From Candidatus Methanoperedens sp. (GTDB taxonomy: Archaea > Halobacteriota > Methanosarcinia > Methanosarcinales > Methanoperedenaceae), in assembly GCA_012026835.1 (NCBI GenBank), contig VEPN01000015.1, positions 1 to 64,000 of the forward strand: a stretch of DNA of 64,000 nucleotides. Reading direction: 5' to 3'. The notes under the pieces are model-generated. The model had not been told where the DNA came from, did not search any database, and saw nothing but the letters and a program-made list of their open reading frames with translations. Made by a program: the position numbers and the translations under genes. Shown piece by piece: positions 47,296 through 55,538 of this stretch (within the stretch, counting starts at the first letter, position 1; every line of letters begins with the position of its first letter).

Positions 47296-47367
47296 ATATT
47301 CCCGTCAGATTGATTCTTATCACATAAAGCTTTGGCTTATTTATCCCTATAAGTAATATATGGTGGC

Positions 47368-47805
47368 ATGAAAGGAGTTTACGTCCTCATCCTTCGACTG
47401 GATAATGAAAAAGATATCAAGATAGGAAAACTCGGCAGGCTGCATTTCAGGAGAGGATACTATTCTTACGTGGGCTCGGCCATGGGGAGCGGCGGGGAAA
47501 AGCGCATAACAAGACATTTCAACGTGGCCCATGGCAAAAACACCACCAGAAAATGGCATATTGATTATCTCCTGCCGCACACGAAGGTAATATGCGCGGT
47601 TTTTTCACCCACTGATGATGACCTCGAATGCGTTATTGCCAGAATCCTGGGTGAATATTCAGAAGCTTTGATGGGTTTTGGCTGCAGTGACTGTTCGTGC
47701 GAATCGCATCTTTTCTTTACAGGTGGGAATATAACGGGCGAGGCCGGAGATATCTGCAAAGGAGCTTCTGGAAACGAAAGTATCATTATAAACCCGCACA
47801 TTTAG
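47368..47805 (+). CDS. GIY-YIG nuclease-fold protein, DUF123
   Basis: A 145-residue archaeal protein. GVYVLILRL and GYYSYVGSAMG correspond to the GIY and YIG strands; KRITRHFNVAHGKNTTRKWH is the following helix with conserved His and Arg. It belongs to the group sometimes fused to endonuclease III. Probable DNA repair or structure-specific nuclease, unproven. TATA-like CTTATTTAT (47335-47343) and no ribosome-binding site suggest a leaderless start. Seven bases before argC. Confidence 0.85.
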   Translation: MKGVYVLILRLDNEKDIKIGKLGRLHFRRGYYSYVGSAMGSGGEKRITRHFNVAHGKNTTRKWHIDYLLPHTKVICAVFSPTDDDLECVIARILGEYSEALMGFGCSDCSCESHLFFTGGNITGEAGDICKGASGNESIIINPHI

Positions 47806-47812
47806 GGGTAAC

Positions 47813-48823
47813 ATGGACATCGGAATTATCGGAGGTTCGGGCTATACGGGCGGTGAATTATTGCGCCTGCTTGCCGGCCATCCTGAGGCAAATATCGTTG
47901 CAGTTACCTCTCGCAGCAAAAAAGGACAGAAAGTCAGCGATACCCATACACATCTTCGGAAAATATATGAACTGGATTTTGAAGACCTGAGCGCGGAGGA
48001 AGTGGCCTCCCTTTCAGACATCGTGTTCACGGCAGTCCCTCACGGAACGGCCATGCAGGTCGTGCCCGCACTCATCGGGTCGGGTGTGAAGGTCATTGAC
48101 CTGAGTGCGGATTATCGCCTCAGGACAGATGTTTTTGAGAAAACGTATAAAATAAAGCATACAGACCCGAGAAAGGTCGTTTACGGTATCCCGGAACTTC
48201 ACCCTGATGTCGCAGGGCAGTCATTCATCGCTAACCCCGGATGCTATCCGACAGGCGCATCCCTTGCTGCAGCGCCGCTTGCTAAGGCAGGTCTTATCGA
48301 GCGTGCGGTCTTTGATTCAAAAAGCGGGATTTCAGGCGCAGGCGCAGAGCCAACAGAGGTTTCTCATTATCCCAACATGGCCGAGAACATACAGGCCTAC
48401 AAGCTTACGGGCCACAGGCATCGCGCAGAAATCGTGCAGGAACTCACGCGGCTTGACGGAAATATCTCCAAGATCAGCTTTACGCCTCACGTTATCCCTT
48501 CGGTACGGGGTATCCTGACAACAGCGCATATTTTCGTAAAAAAGGATATGGGCGTGGAAGAAGTTAGCTCAATATACCGGAATTTCTATCATGACCGGCC
48601 ATTTATCAGGCTGATCAAAGGGATTCCTGTGCTTGGCAGCGTTCGCGGCTCAAATTTCTGCGATATTGGTTTTGAAATCGAAAAAGATAGCGACAGGATA
48701 GTTGTTGTATCAGCAATAGATAATCTTGTAAAAGGGGCTTCTGGCCAGGCAATCCAGAACATGAACCTCATGTTCGGGCTTCCTGAAACAACAGGTCTCT
48801 GGATGCCTGCCACTGCTCCCTGA
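47813..48823 (+). CDS. argC: N-acetyl-gamma-glutamyl-phosphate reductase
   Basis: A 336-residue enzyme, third step of arginine synthesis; makes N-acetylglutamate semialdehyde with NADPH. Nucleotide loop IGIIGGSGYTGGELLRLL, catalytic Cys144 in FIANPGCYPTGAS, and the His of GHRHRAEIVQE. In a run with a CBS protein and argJ. Confidence 0.96.
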   Translation: MDIGIIGGSGYTGGELLRLLAGHPEANIVAVTSRSKKGQKVSDTHTHLRKIYELDFEDLSAEEVASLSDIVFTAVPHGTAMQVVPALIGSGVKVIDLSADYRLRTDVFEKTYKIKHTDPRKVVYGIPELHPDVAGQSFIANPGCYPTGASLAAAPLAKAGLIERAVFDSKSGISGAGAEPTEVSHYPNMAENIQAYKLTGHRHRAEIVQELTRLDGNISKISFTPHVIPSVRGILTTAHIFVKKDMGVEEVSSIYRNFYHDRPFIRLIKGIPVLGSVRGSNFCDIGFEIEKDSDRIVVVSAIDNLVKGASGQAIQNMNLMFGLPETTGLWMPATAP

Positions 48824-48831
48824 GGTAGGAT

Positions 48832-49302
48832 ATGAAAATAAAAGACGTAATGAATAAGGATGTAATCACATGCGGGCAGGACGATACTTTAAGCAGTCTT
48901 GCACAACTTTTTAGAGAAAAACATATAAGCGGCATGCCGGTAGTGGAAAAAGGTAAAGTAGTGGGGATTGTTTCAGAAACAGATCTGCTCAGGTTATTTA
49001 AAAACCCGGAGCCTTCAGGGGATCTATGGCTTCCCAGCCCCCTTGAAATAATCGAAGTCCCTATAAGGAACCTTGTCAGGTTTGAAGAGATAAAAAAAGT
49101 CCTTGAAGATATGAAATCAAAACCCGTGAAAGACATTATGAAAAAAACGGTTCGCTCTGTCTCACCTGAGGACAACCTGGAAGAGGCATCCGACAGGATG
49201 GTAAGATACAAGGTCAACAGGCTGCCTGTCATAGAGAACGGGAAACTGGTCGGGATTGTAGCTCGAAGCGATATAATCAGGGGTCTTTCAACAGGGGAAT
49301 GA
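48832..49302 (+). CDS. Two-CBS-domain protein
   Basis: A 156-residue protein of two CBS domains: MNKDVITCGQDDTLSSLAQL, GMPVVEKGKVVGIVSETDLL and KKTVRSVSPEDNLEEASDRM, RLPVIENGKLVGIVARSDII. Such pairs bind adenosine nucleotides and sense energy charge. It lies between argC and argJ and overlaps argJ by four bases (ATGA), so it may tune arginine synthesis. No catalytic domain. Confidence 0.92.
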   Translation: MKIKDVMNKDVITCGQDDTLSSLAQLFREKHISGMPVVEKGKVVGIVSETDLLRLFKNPEPSGDLWLPSPLEIIEVPIRNLVRFEEIKKVLEDMKSKPVKDIMKKTVRSVSPEDNLEEASDRMVRYKVNRLPVIENGKLVGIVARSDIIRGLSTGE

Positions 49303-50480
49303 TCATGAAATTCATCGAGGGCGGCATATGCGCAGTAAAAGGTGTCAGGGCGAACGGTATCAAGGAGGGTAAGAACGGTCTTGCAATTATGGTGGCTGAA
49401 GGGCGAAATATTTCTTCGGCTGGCGTTTTCACGCGAAATAAAGTAATAGCAGCACCGCTTATAGTGACGCAGGAAGCCCTTGAAAAAGGTAATTTAAAGG
49501 CTATCATAGCCAACAGCGGATGCGCCAACGCTTTTACTGGCAGGCAGGGCATCCTTGATGCGCGGTGGATGGCAGAAATACTTGCAAAAAAACTGAGATG
49601 CGGGCAGAATGAAATCGGCGTTGCTTCAACAGGCGTTATCGGGAGATACCTGGACAAAGCATGGATAGAAGGGCATCTTGATGAAGTATTTAAAGGTCTT
49701 TCTGACAAGAGCGATTCAAGCAAAGCCAGCGCAAGGGCTATCATGACCACCGACAAAACCATGAAAGAGGTATCTGTCGAGCTTGATAGCGGTGTCCACA
49801 TCGGCGGGATAGCCAAAGGTTCAGGCATGATAGAACCGAATATGGGGACGATGCTTGCGTTTTTATATACCGATGCATCATTAACGCGGGAAACTCTCAG
49901 TACGTGCTTAAAAAAAGCCGTGGATAAAAGTTTTAACATGGTGGTCGTGGACGGGGATACGAGCACTAATGACATAGCAATCCTCACGGCCACAGGCCAC
50001 CTGGAATGCAAGGAGAAGGATTTCCAGGAAGGGCTTGACCTTGTTTGCATAAGTCTTGCAAGGATGATAGCAAAAGACGGCGAAGGCGCAACAAGGTTGA
50101 TCGAGGTGAGTGTAAAAGGCGCGCTTTCAGAAGATGATGCCAGGAAAGCCGCCAGGGCGATAGTGCGCTCACCGCTTGTAAAGACTGCGATATTCGGAAA
50201 AGACCCGAACTGGGGAAGGGTCGTGGCTGCTGCCGGATATTCAGGCGCAGAACTTGACCAGGATAGGATATCCCTGATGTTCTCGAATAACAAGGAAAAG
50301 GTCGTACTCGTTGAGAAAGGAAGGATAGTCGAAGGTAAGCTTGAGGCTCTAAAAAACATTATGGCAGGCGATGAGATCTTCATAGACGTTGATATTGGTC
50401 TCGGGGAATCCATGGCCAGGGCATGGGGCTGTGACCTGACCTATGATTATGTGAAAATAAATGCTATGTACACGACATGA
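49299..50480 (+). CDS. argJ: Glutamate N-acetyltransferase / acetylornithine transferase
   Basis: A 393-residue protein that self-cleaves into alpha and beta chains. The cleavage nucleophile Thr lies in GMIEPNMGTMLAFLYTDA near residue 188. Substrate-site segments ANSGCANAFTGRQG and VDGDTSTNDIAIL, and the C-terminal FGKDPNWGRVVAAAGYSG, are conserved. ArgJ recycles the acetyl group from acetylornithine to glutamate, so argC-CBS-argJ form an arginine operon. The usual Ala before Thr is Gly here, as in some archaeal versions. Confidence 0.95.
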   Translation: MIMKFIEGGICAVKGVRANGIKEGKNGLAIMVAEGRNISSAGVFTRNKVIAAPLIVTQEALEKGNLKAIIANSGCANAFTGRQGILDARWMAEILAKKLRCGQNEIGVASTGVIGRYLDKAWIEGHLDEVFKGLSDKSDSSKASARAIMTTDKTMKEVSVELDSGVHIGGIAKGSGMIEPNMGTMLAFLYTDASLTRETLSTCLKKAVDKSFNMVVVDGDTSTNDIAILTATGHLECKEKDFQEGLDLVCISLARMIAKDGEGATRLIEVSVKGALSEDDARKAARAIVRSPLVKTAIFGKDPNWGRVVAAAGYSGAELDQDRISLMFSNNKEKVVLVEKGRIVEGKLEALKNIMAGDEIFIDVDIGLGESMARAWGCDLTYDYVKINAMYTT

Positions 50481-50736
50481 AGTCGTTTTGCTAAAAAAGC
50501 AGGATTCACGGTCTTAACGATGTGTGTTCATATGGTTTAAATTTAATGTCCAAGACCTTTTGGGATTCCATAAACAAATTACACTTTAAATCACTGCAAA
50601 GTTTGTAAATTTCGCAAGGCGCCGAAACAATAATCTTTGCAGACATTGCGTTCTTTGTTATGAAGTCCCGCTACATTACCCCAACGAATCAATGGACACT
50701 AACCTTAAATGGGTGTTCATTTTTACATTATATTAT
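50481..50736 (+). other. Intergenic region with decayed TTTGCG repeat
   Basis: No gene. Between 50583 and 50660 the sequence ACTGCAAAGTTTGTAAATTT and TCTTTGCAGACATTGCGTTC is a worn version of the TTTGCG inverted repeats seen at 16259-16328. Confidence 0.4.
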
Positions 50737-50937
50737 ATGAGAAAGCGTGAAATTGCAGTTGTGTTCCTCTTTATGGGCAATGTACTGGTGGTATTAACCA
50801 TACCCCTGTGGTGGGACAGAGCGCAGCCATATGTTATGCCGTATATAAACCGATTGCCTGAATACATGGAGATACTGGCCGATTATATAAACAGGCTGGT
50901 GGAGGCCGTATCAAATATAAAGCCGGGCATTCCGTAA
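50737..50937 (+). CDS. Small single-pass membrane protein
   Basis: A 66-residue protein from ATG 50737: MRKREIAVVFLFMGNVLVVL is a basic-then-hydrophobic anchor, followed by WWDRAQPYVMPYINRLPEYM and an amphipathic helix. An earlier ATG at 50692 gives 15 more residues. The sequence before the start (TTACATTATATTATATG) has no ribosome-binding site. Function unknown. Confidence 0.5.
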   Translation: MRKREIAVVFLFMGNVLVVLTIPLWWDRAQPYVMPYINRLPEYMEILADYINRLVEAVSNIKPGIP

Positions 50938-50999
50938 TCAGAACCCGTTTTAAGAGCCGAAACCATTAAATGCTTTCAATCACTTAGGAAGGCATCGTT

Positions 51000-51071
51000 G
51001 CACCGATGGTCTAGCGGCTATGACTTGAGCCTTCCAAGCTCATAACTCGGGTTCAAATCCCGATCGGTGCA
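51000..51071 (+). tRNA. tRNA-Gly (anticodon TCC)
   Basis: Acceptor GCACCGA/TCGGTGC plus A, anticodon stem TTGAGC-side/GCTCA closing CTTCCAA, anticodon TCC at 51033-51035, T arm CGGG-TTCAAAT-CCCG. 72 bases, no intron, no encoded CCA. Confidence 0.95.
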
Positions 51072-51073
51072 TG

Positions 51074-52276
51074 TTAATTTTTATCAATTCTCAATCTCAG
51101 GAGTGCCTGGTAATATACCCATACCATATGGGATTTTAAGAAACAGTAAATATCCGAAGATACGCCGCTGCTTCGTATTTTTTTAATTATCGCAGGTATA
51201 TCCAGTTCCAGCGGGCAGTTCTTTTTGCACCTGCCGCATGAGAGGCAAAAATCAAGCATTTCATCTTTCTCGTTATTATACAGGGAATAATAGGCAAGAC
51301 CCCGTCCGCCAAGGTTGTTGCCTTTTGCAAATTCATTGCCGATCGTATTATACATGGGGCAGTGGAGCAGGCAATTCCCGCATCCCACGCAATAAAGTAT
51401 CTCTTTGAACCCGTTGCCTGCCAGTTCGCTTCTTTTATTATCTATCAAAATAAGGGTGATTTCTGAAGGATAATGGACTCCTTTAATGAATTTTTTCTCT
51501 ATATCCGCAGTCTTGCTCACGCCGCTTATCACTTCGACAAAAGAAGGTATCATAGAGCCTGTGGCGTTGTAGCTCAGGATTTTTAGCATGTTCATGGCTT
51601 CTTCTATATCAGGATAGACCTTATCTATCGAAGTCACAACTATGTGCTTATCCCTGCGCATGACCTCATAGATGTTCCCTTCATTATGGGTCATCACTAT
51701 AGAGCCTTCCTCAGCAGTTATTGCGTTCGCTCCCGTGATGCCAATTCTTGCCTTATTGATATTTGTGATCACGTCTTCCCGAACGATCTTTACTATATCA
51801 TCCGGTTCATCATTTATCGGTATATTATAGAATTTCGACAGTCCCCTGGCTATTTCTTTTGCCGGGAGGTGGGTCACAGGACCCGTGGGATGTGAGGGGC
51901 TTGCTTTAAGTATCTGCAATACCCTGTCCCCAATGTCTGTCTCAACAACGGTTACCCCCTTTTTTTCAAGGCTTTTTGTTAATTCTATCTCTTTTGTGAC
52001 ATTGGATTTGGATTTTACGACAAGTTTTTCCTGCCCTATCTCATTTAAAATGATATCGATAGCTTCCTGCTTTTCTTTTACAAGATGTACCTTAATTCCA
52101 TTTTTCGTAAGGTTGCCGATAGCTTTTTCAAGGATTTCTGCATTCCCAACACAGAGTTCTCTTGAAGATTTGAGCCTTTTATTTCTGAGGGTGAAATCCT
52201 TGAAATGATTTAAAGCCTGCCTCTCCTTCACTGAATTAAAGGCTTTTCGAAGGGCGAGGACCTCTTGATGATTCAT
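51074..52276 (-). CDS. LUD-domain iron-sulfur protein (LutB-like)
   Basis: A 400-residue protein. Residues about 30-300 form the LUD fold (LVVKSKSNVTKEIELTKSLE; GITGANAITAEEGSIVMTHN; GVHYPSEITLILIDNKRSEL). The C-terminal part carries two 4Fe-4S motifs, CVGCGNCLLHCP and CLSCGRCKKNCP. LutB with LutA and LutC oxidises L-lactate in bacteria; archaeal versions without partners may serve other electron-transfer reactions. No CCG-type partner is adjacent, although stand-alone hdrBC lies elsewhere in the window. Convergent with tRNA-Gly, two bases apart. Confidence 0.88.
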   Translation of the reverse strand: MNHQEVLALRKAFNSVKERQALNHFKDFTLRNKRLKSSRELCVGNAEILEKAIGNLTKNGIKVHLVKEKQEAIDIILNEIGQEKLVVKSKSNVTKEIELTKSLEKKGVTVVETDIGDRVLQILKASPSHPTGPVTHLPAKEIARGLSKFYNIPINDEPDDIVKIVREDVITNINKARIGITGANAITAEEGSIVMTHNEGNIYEVMRRDKHIVVTSIDKVYPDIEEAMNMLKILSYNATGSMIPSFVEVISGVSKTADIEKKFIKGVHYPSEITLILIDNKRSELAGNGFKEILYCVGCGNCLLHCPMYNTIGNEFAKGNNLGGRGLAYYSLYNNEKDEMLDFCLSCGRCKKNCPLELDIPAIIKKIRSSGVSSDIYCFLKSHMVWVYYQALLRLRIDKN

Positions 52277-52481
52277 GGATTCACTCTTTATCAGGAATAG
52301 TTATTCCTGTTTTGTGGTATATATATGTTACTTCGATGGAGGCTTTGTTAAATAAGTCATAATTCTCATCGACTTTTTAGACAGCATCGGTACTTTTTAA
52401 ACATAGAAATCTATATACCAAGATAATAAGTATAAAACCGATTTATGGGATTTATAGATGTAATAGTAGAAGGAATTGGTT

Positions 52482-52718
52482 ATGCTGAATGAAGAAGACG
52501 AAGAAAAAGAGCTTGAAGGGTACTGCCAAGATTGTGGAGAATACATGTATACTGGATTGACAAAATGTCCTGAATCTGGTGAAGAAGTCAAAGATAATTG
52601 TTGGCTTGAACATACATTTTGTAGAGATTGTTGTATAATTGCGTTAGAAAATGGTGACTGTGAAGGCAGTTGTGAAGAAAGTTTTGTTGACAAATACAGA
52701 AAATCAAGAAAGCGTTAA
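52482..52718 (+). CDS. Small Cys-rich protein, probable zinc binder
   Basis: A 78-residue acidic protein with four or more Cys pairs: GYCQDCGEYMYTGLTKCPES, HTFCRDCCIIALENGDCEGS, C. Probably binds one or two zinc ions or a cluster. ATG 52482 is preferred; GAAGGAATTGGTT lies upstream. C-terminus basic (DKYRKSRKR). Located in an AT-rich accessory stretch. No family recognised. Confidence 0.6.
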   Translation: MLNEEDEEKELEGYCQDCGEYMYTGLTKCPESGEEVKDNCWLEHTFCRDCCIIALENGDCEGSCEESFVDKYRKSRKR

Positions 52719-52911
52719 TAAACACTACTCAAAAAATTATAGAAATAACAAACCCTTCGATGGATTCTGTTAAGTCTGTGTCAGATGGCAACCCCTGTTA
52801 AAAACCGTCGGATGAGGAAGAAAAATAAGATTCATTCAATTTAATAAATATATATTTCATTTTATGTTAATAACTTCTATAAATCCAAAATAAGCCTTTC
52901 GAACCCTATCT
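52719..52911. other. AT-rich intergenic region
   Basis: Nothing recognised between the Cys-rich gene and the convergent PIN-type gene apart from AT-rich DNA. Confidence 0.3.
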
Positions 52912-53616
52912 TTAAGGCTTTGTGTTATATCGTTCCAGTGAATTAAAAGAAAACGCTTGTTTGTCAAATCCTAAATCATTTGTTATTTTGGCGTAACCAA
53001 TTTCGCTTTTTTCTTTAAACTCCATGTCATCTGAAAAGAATTCAATAGGCATTATTTCAGCCAAATTTGTCATTAACTCTTGAAAGATTCTTTCATCATA
53101 AGTATCTTTAAAATAAATATCTTTAGTTGAGCTTTTTACACCACTAAGAGTTTTAAGGTTTAAGCTTATTGAAGCCTCAATCGGGTGTGCACTCTCCAAT
53201 TTTGGAATAGCAAGATTCGAATATTGCAGGGCAAGTTGAGATAAAAATAATGGAATTTCTTCGATACCGTGGCCTTCTTGAAGAAAAGTCGAAACATCAT
53301 GGTATACTAAATTCAAAAAATTAGTTAAACCCGGTTTTTGGTCTCTTAAGGCTTTAAAAACTTCTATTAAATAAATCTGCGACTCTAATAAGTTCATTTT
53401 TTTATTTTGGAAAAATTTTGGAAGAAATTGTATGATTTCCACCATTATTTCATTAATCTTATGTTTAAAAACTGTTTGTGCCTCCTTTAAAGCCGTTTTA
53501 CATATAATCAATTTTTCGTTTTGCTTATCTCTCATCAAATTGAGTGAAATATCATGGAGTCGGTCTTTATTATTTACCACTCCTATGATGACATTGGTAT
53601 CTATAGAGAAACCCAT
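52912..53616 (-). CDS. PIN-domain-like protein
   Basis: A 234-residue protein whose N-terminus MGFSIDTNVIIGVVNNKDRL is the first strand and Asp6 of a PIN ribonuclease domain. A second acidic residue in TALKEAQTVFKHK fits motif 2, and further Asp residues lie in the region YSNLAIPKLESAHPIEASI. It is longer than VapC toxins (about 130 residues), with a helical C-terminal extension. It follows the 53622 gene by five bases. Probably an RNA-cutting effector controlled by its partner. Confidence 0.55.
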   Translation of the reverse strand: MGFSIDTNVIIGVVNNKDRLHDISLNLMRDKQNEKLIICKTALKEAQTVFKHKINEIMVEIIQFLPKFFQNKKMNLLESQIYLIEVFKALRDQKPGLTNFLNLVYHDVSTFLQEGHGIEEIPLFLSQLALQYSNLAIPKLESAHPIEASISLNLKTLSGVKSSTKDIYFKDTYDERIFQELMTNLAEIMPIEFFSDDMEFKEKSEIGYAKITNDLGFDKQAFSFNSLERYNTKP

Positions 53617-53621
53617 ATCGA

Positions 53622-54344
53622 TTAGGCCAAAACTTCAAAAACCGCATCGTGCTTCTTTAGACTGGACTCTTCATTGTAGCAATACAAATTTAGCTCAGAT
53701 ATATAATCTTGAAGTTCTTCAAAGGTGACTTTACCTCTATGGAATGCTTCAATATAAAGTATCGAAAAAATTATTCCATTCCAGAGTTCCGTATAACCAG
53801 GAATTTTTGATGATGAAACAACTTTTAATGCTTGATTTGTTAATTCTTGAATTAAATAAAAAGATTGGTCTAAGACTAATAACTCATTAACATTTTCATT
53901 CTGGTCCCACATTTTTAAGTTTATTTCACTTCGTATTGATGTAATTTTGCCTTTAAGTTTGTTTAACGATAAGGTTAAAACTGTGCGTATATTATATGGG
54001 CTTAAGGTTCGAGAGACTTGACTTAAGCGGTCAAGTGTTTCATTGATTTCGTCCAACTCAGATAACTTAGCTTCTAATTCTGGAATAACACTTTCATTAA
54101 TTGTTTTTCCAGCGACAACATCAGTTAGCGCATTTAACAATTTTTCTCGTGTTTCAGGACTCCATTCTGAGATTTTCGTCATTTCTTTTTGGAATTTATA
54201 TGCTTGATGCACTGACCGTAAATAGTCCATTCCACCCACAACAGGCCGCATTAATACAGTTATCCCATCAAAAATTTCAGAAGAATAACTATTTAATATA
54301 AAATCAATAGATTTATATTCAGAGTTTGAGTAATAGTTTTCCAT
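53622..54344 (-). CDS. Helical partner of the PIN-like protein, unknown
   Basis: About 240 residues, almost entirely helical: NALTDVVAGKTINESVIPEL, LSELDEINETLDRLSQVSRT, LNKLKGKITSIRSEINLKMW. No motif recognised. ATG 54344 is preferred; a longer frame starts at 54419, but its first 25 codons contain promoter-like TATATC and CATATATTA. The gene ends five bases before the PIN-like gene, so they are one operon. It may be an antitoxin or sensor subunit. AT-rich codon use suggests transfer. Confidence 0.5.
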   Translation of the reverse strand: MENYYSNSEYKSIDFILNSYSSEIFDGITVLMRPVVGGMDYLRSVHQAYKFQKEMTKISEWSPETREKLLNALTDVVAGKTINESVIPELEAKLSELDEINETLDRLSQVSRTLSPYNIRTVLTLSLNKLKGKITSIRSEINLKMWDQNENVNELLVLDQSFYLIQELTNQALKVVSSSKIPGYTELWNGIIFSILYIEAFHRGKVTFEELQDYISELNLYCYNEESSLKKHDAVFEVLA

Positions 54345-54494
54345 TTTGAAGCTCAATGATGAATTTAAGTGTATTATGCTAATATATGAGATATACCCTA
54401 TAAAATGCTTTGCTTTCATTTATTTTGATTCTGCTCTTTCCAAAGGCTTTTTTTAACCATCTGATTCCTTGAATTGTATTCATACTTTAGTCTT

Positions 54495-54660
54495 TCATCT
54501 TCTTTCCAATCCCTGACTTGCATTCTGTATCAACGTAATCCACTTATTTTCTCCAAATACCTCGATGCTGCACGCTTCCGCAGGTGTTTTACCTTTCAAG
54601 CTCCGATGTGATCTCACATCGTTCTGATCTTTGGACTGCGCCCTATCCACCGACCCTTAA
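54495..54660 (-). pseudogene. C-terminal fragment of a DDE transposase
   Basis: Minus-strand frame: DVRSHRSLKGKTPAEACSIE then FGENKWITLIQNASQG and a TGA at 54495-54497. HRSLxGKTPAEACGI followed by NKWxxLIxxA is the typical end of archaeal DDE transposases of the IS6/IS240-like kind. Stops block the frame upstream at about 54660, so only the last 50 residues survive. It sits at the right edge of the accessory patch beginning at about 52.4 kb. Confidence 0.65.
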
Positions 54661-54752
54661 AAACCTCTTCCGAACAACCGACAACCTGACGCACCCCTTC
54701 AACAAAGTTCTGCATAACCTATATATCCTGAACAAGTATCTTCACCCCTCGA

Positions 54753-55538
54753 ATGGGAATTAAAGAAAATGCAATAAAGCAGTTCGGGAGACAGGCCCAG
54801 GCGTACTCTAAAGGAAATATATTCGTGGATGGATTCCATCTCTCTGAGGTAATTAAGAGAAGCGGGGTCGCAAAGAATCACAGGGTTCTTGATATTGCAA
54901 CAGGCGCGGGATTCCTTGCCCTGGAATTTGCAAAAACAGCAGATATGGTCGTAGGTTCTGATATCACACCCAATATGCTGTTCCATGCATGTGAAAAACA
55001 AAGGGATTCGGGATGTGAAAATATACGCTTCATCCTTTCAGATGTCGAATCATTGCCTTTTGGGAACAAGACATTTGATATCGTCTCATGCAGGTTTGCA
55101 TTCCATCATTTCCCGGAGCCTGATAAAGCATTGCTTGAAATGAAACGCGTATGCAAAACAAATGGCCGCATCGTCCTTGTGGACGGGGTTTCATCTGAAG
55201 ACCGCGATAAAAGCCTGTTCCATAACAGTATCGAGAAACTTCGCGACCCGTCCCACGTCAGGATATACATGTTAAGTGAAATTAAAAGCATGTTCAATGC
55301 TTCGGGAGCGGCAATTGTCGATATAAAACACTGGGACATCCCCCAGGATTTCGATGAATGGGTAAGAAGAGCGGGAACGGATGAAGAGAAAATAAAAGTC
55401 ATCGAAAATATGATGAAGCGGAAAGATGACAGCACGGGCCTGCGTGTGAAGATAGAAGATGGCAGGCTCGGATTTACGTATGACACTGTCATACTGGTTG
55501 CAGATGTTCATAATCGTGACTCTTCGCGTGTTACGTAA
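54753..55538 (+). CDS. UbiE-like SAM-dependent methyltransferase
   Basis: A 261-residue methyltransferase. Motif I VLDIATGAGFLALEFAKT, acidic strand VGSDITPNML, SLPFGNKTFDIVSCRFAFHH as motif IV and RIVLVDGVSSEDRDK as motif post-III, close to the UbiE/COQ5 layout. Small-molecule acceptor, unknown. The preferred start is ATG 54753. Its end overlaps the convergent DUF2298 gene by eight bases. Confidence 0.88.
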   Translation: MGIKENAIKQFGRQAQAYSKGNIFVDGFHLSEVIKRSGVAKNHRVLDIATGAGFLALEFAKTADMVVGSDITPNMLFHACEKQRDSGCENIRFILSDVESLPFGNKTFDIVSCRFAFHHFPEPDKALLEMKRVCKTNGRIVLVDGVSSEDRDKSLFHNSIEKLRDPSHVRIYMLSEIKSMFNASGAAIVDIKHWDIPQDFDEWVRRAGTDEEKIKVIENMMKRKDDSTGLRVKIEDGRLGFTYDTVILVADVHNRDSSRVT

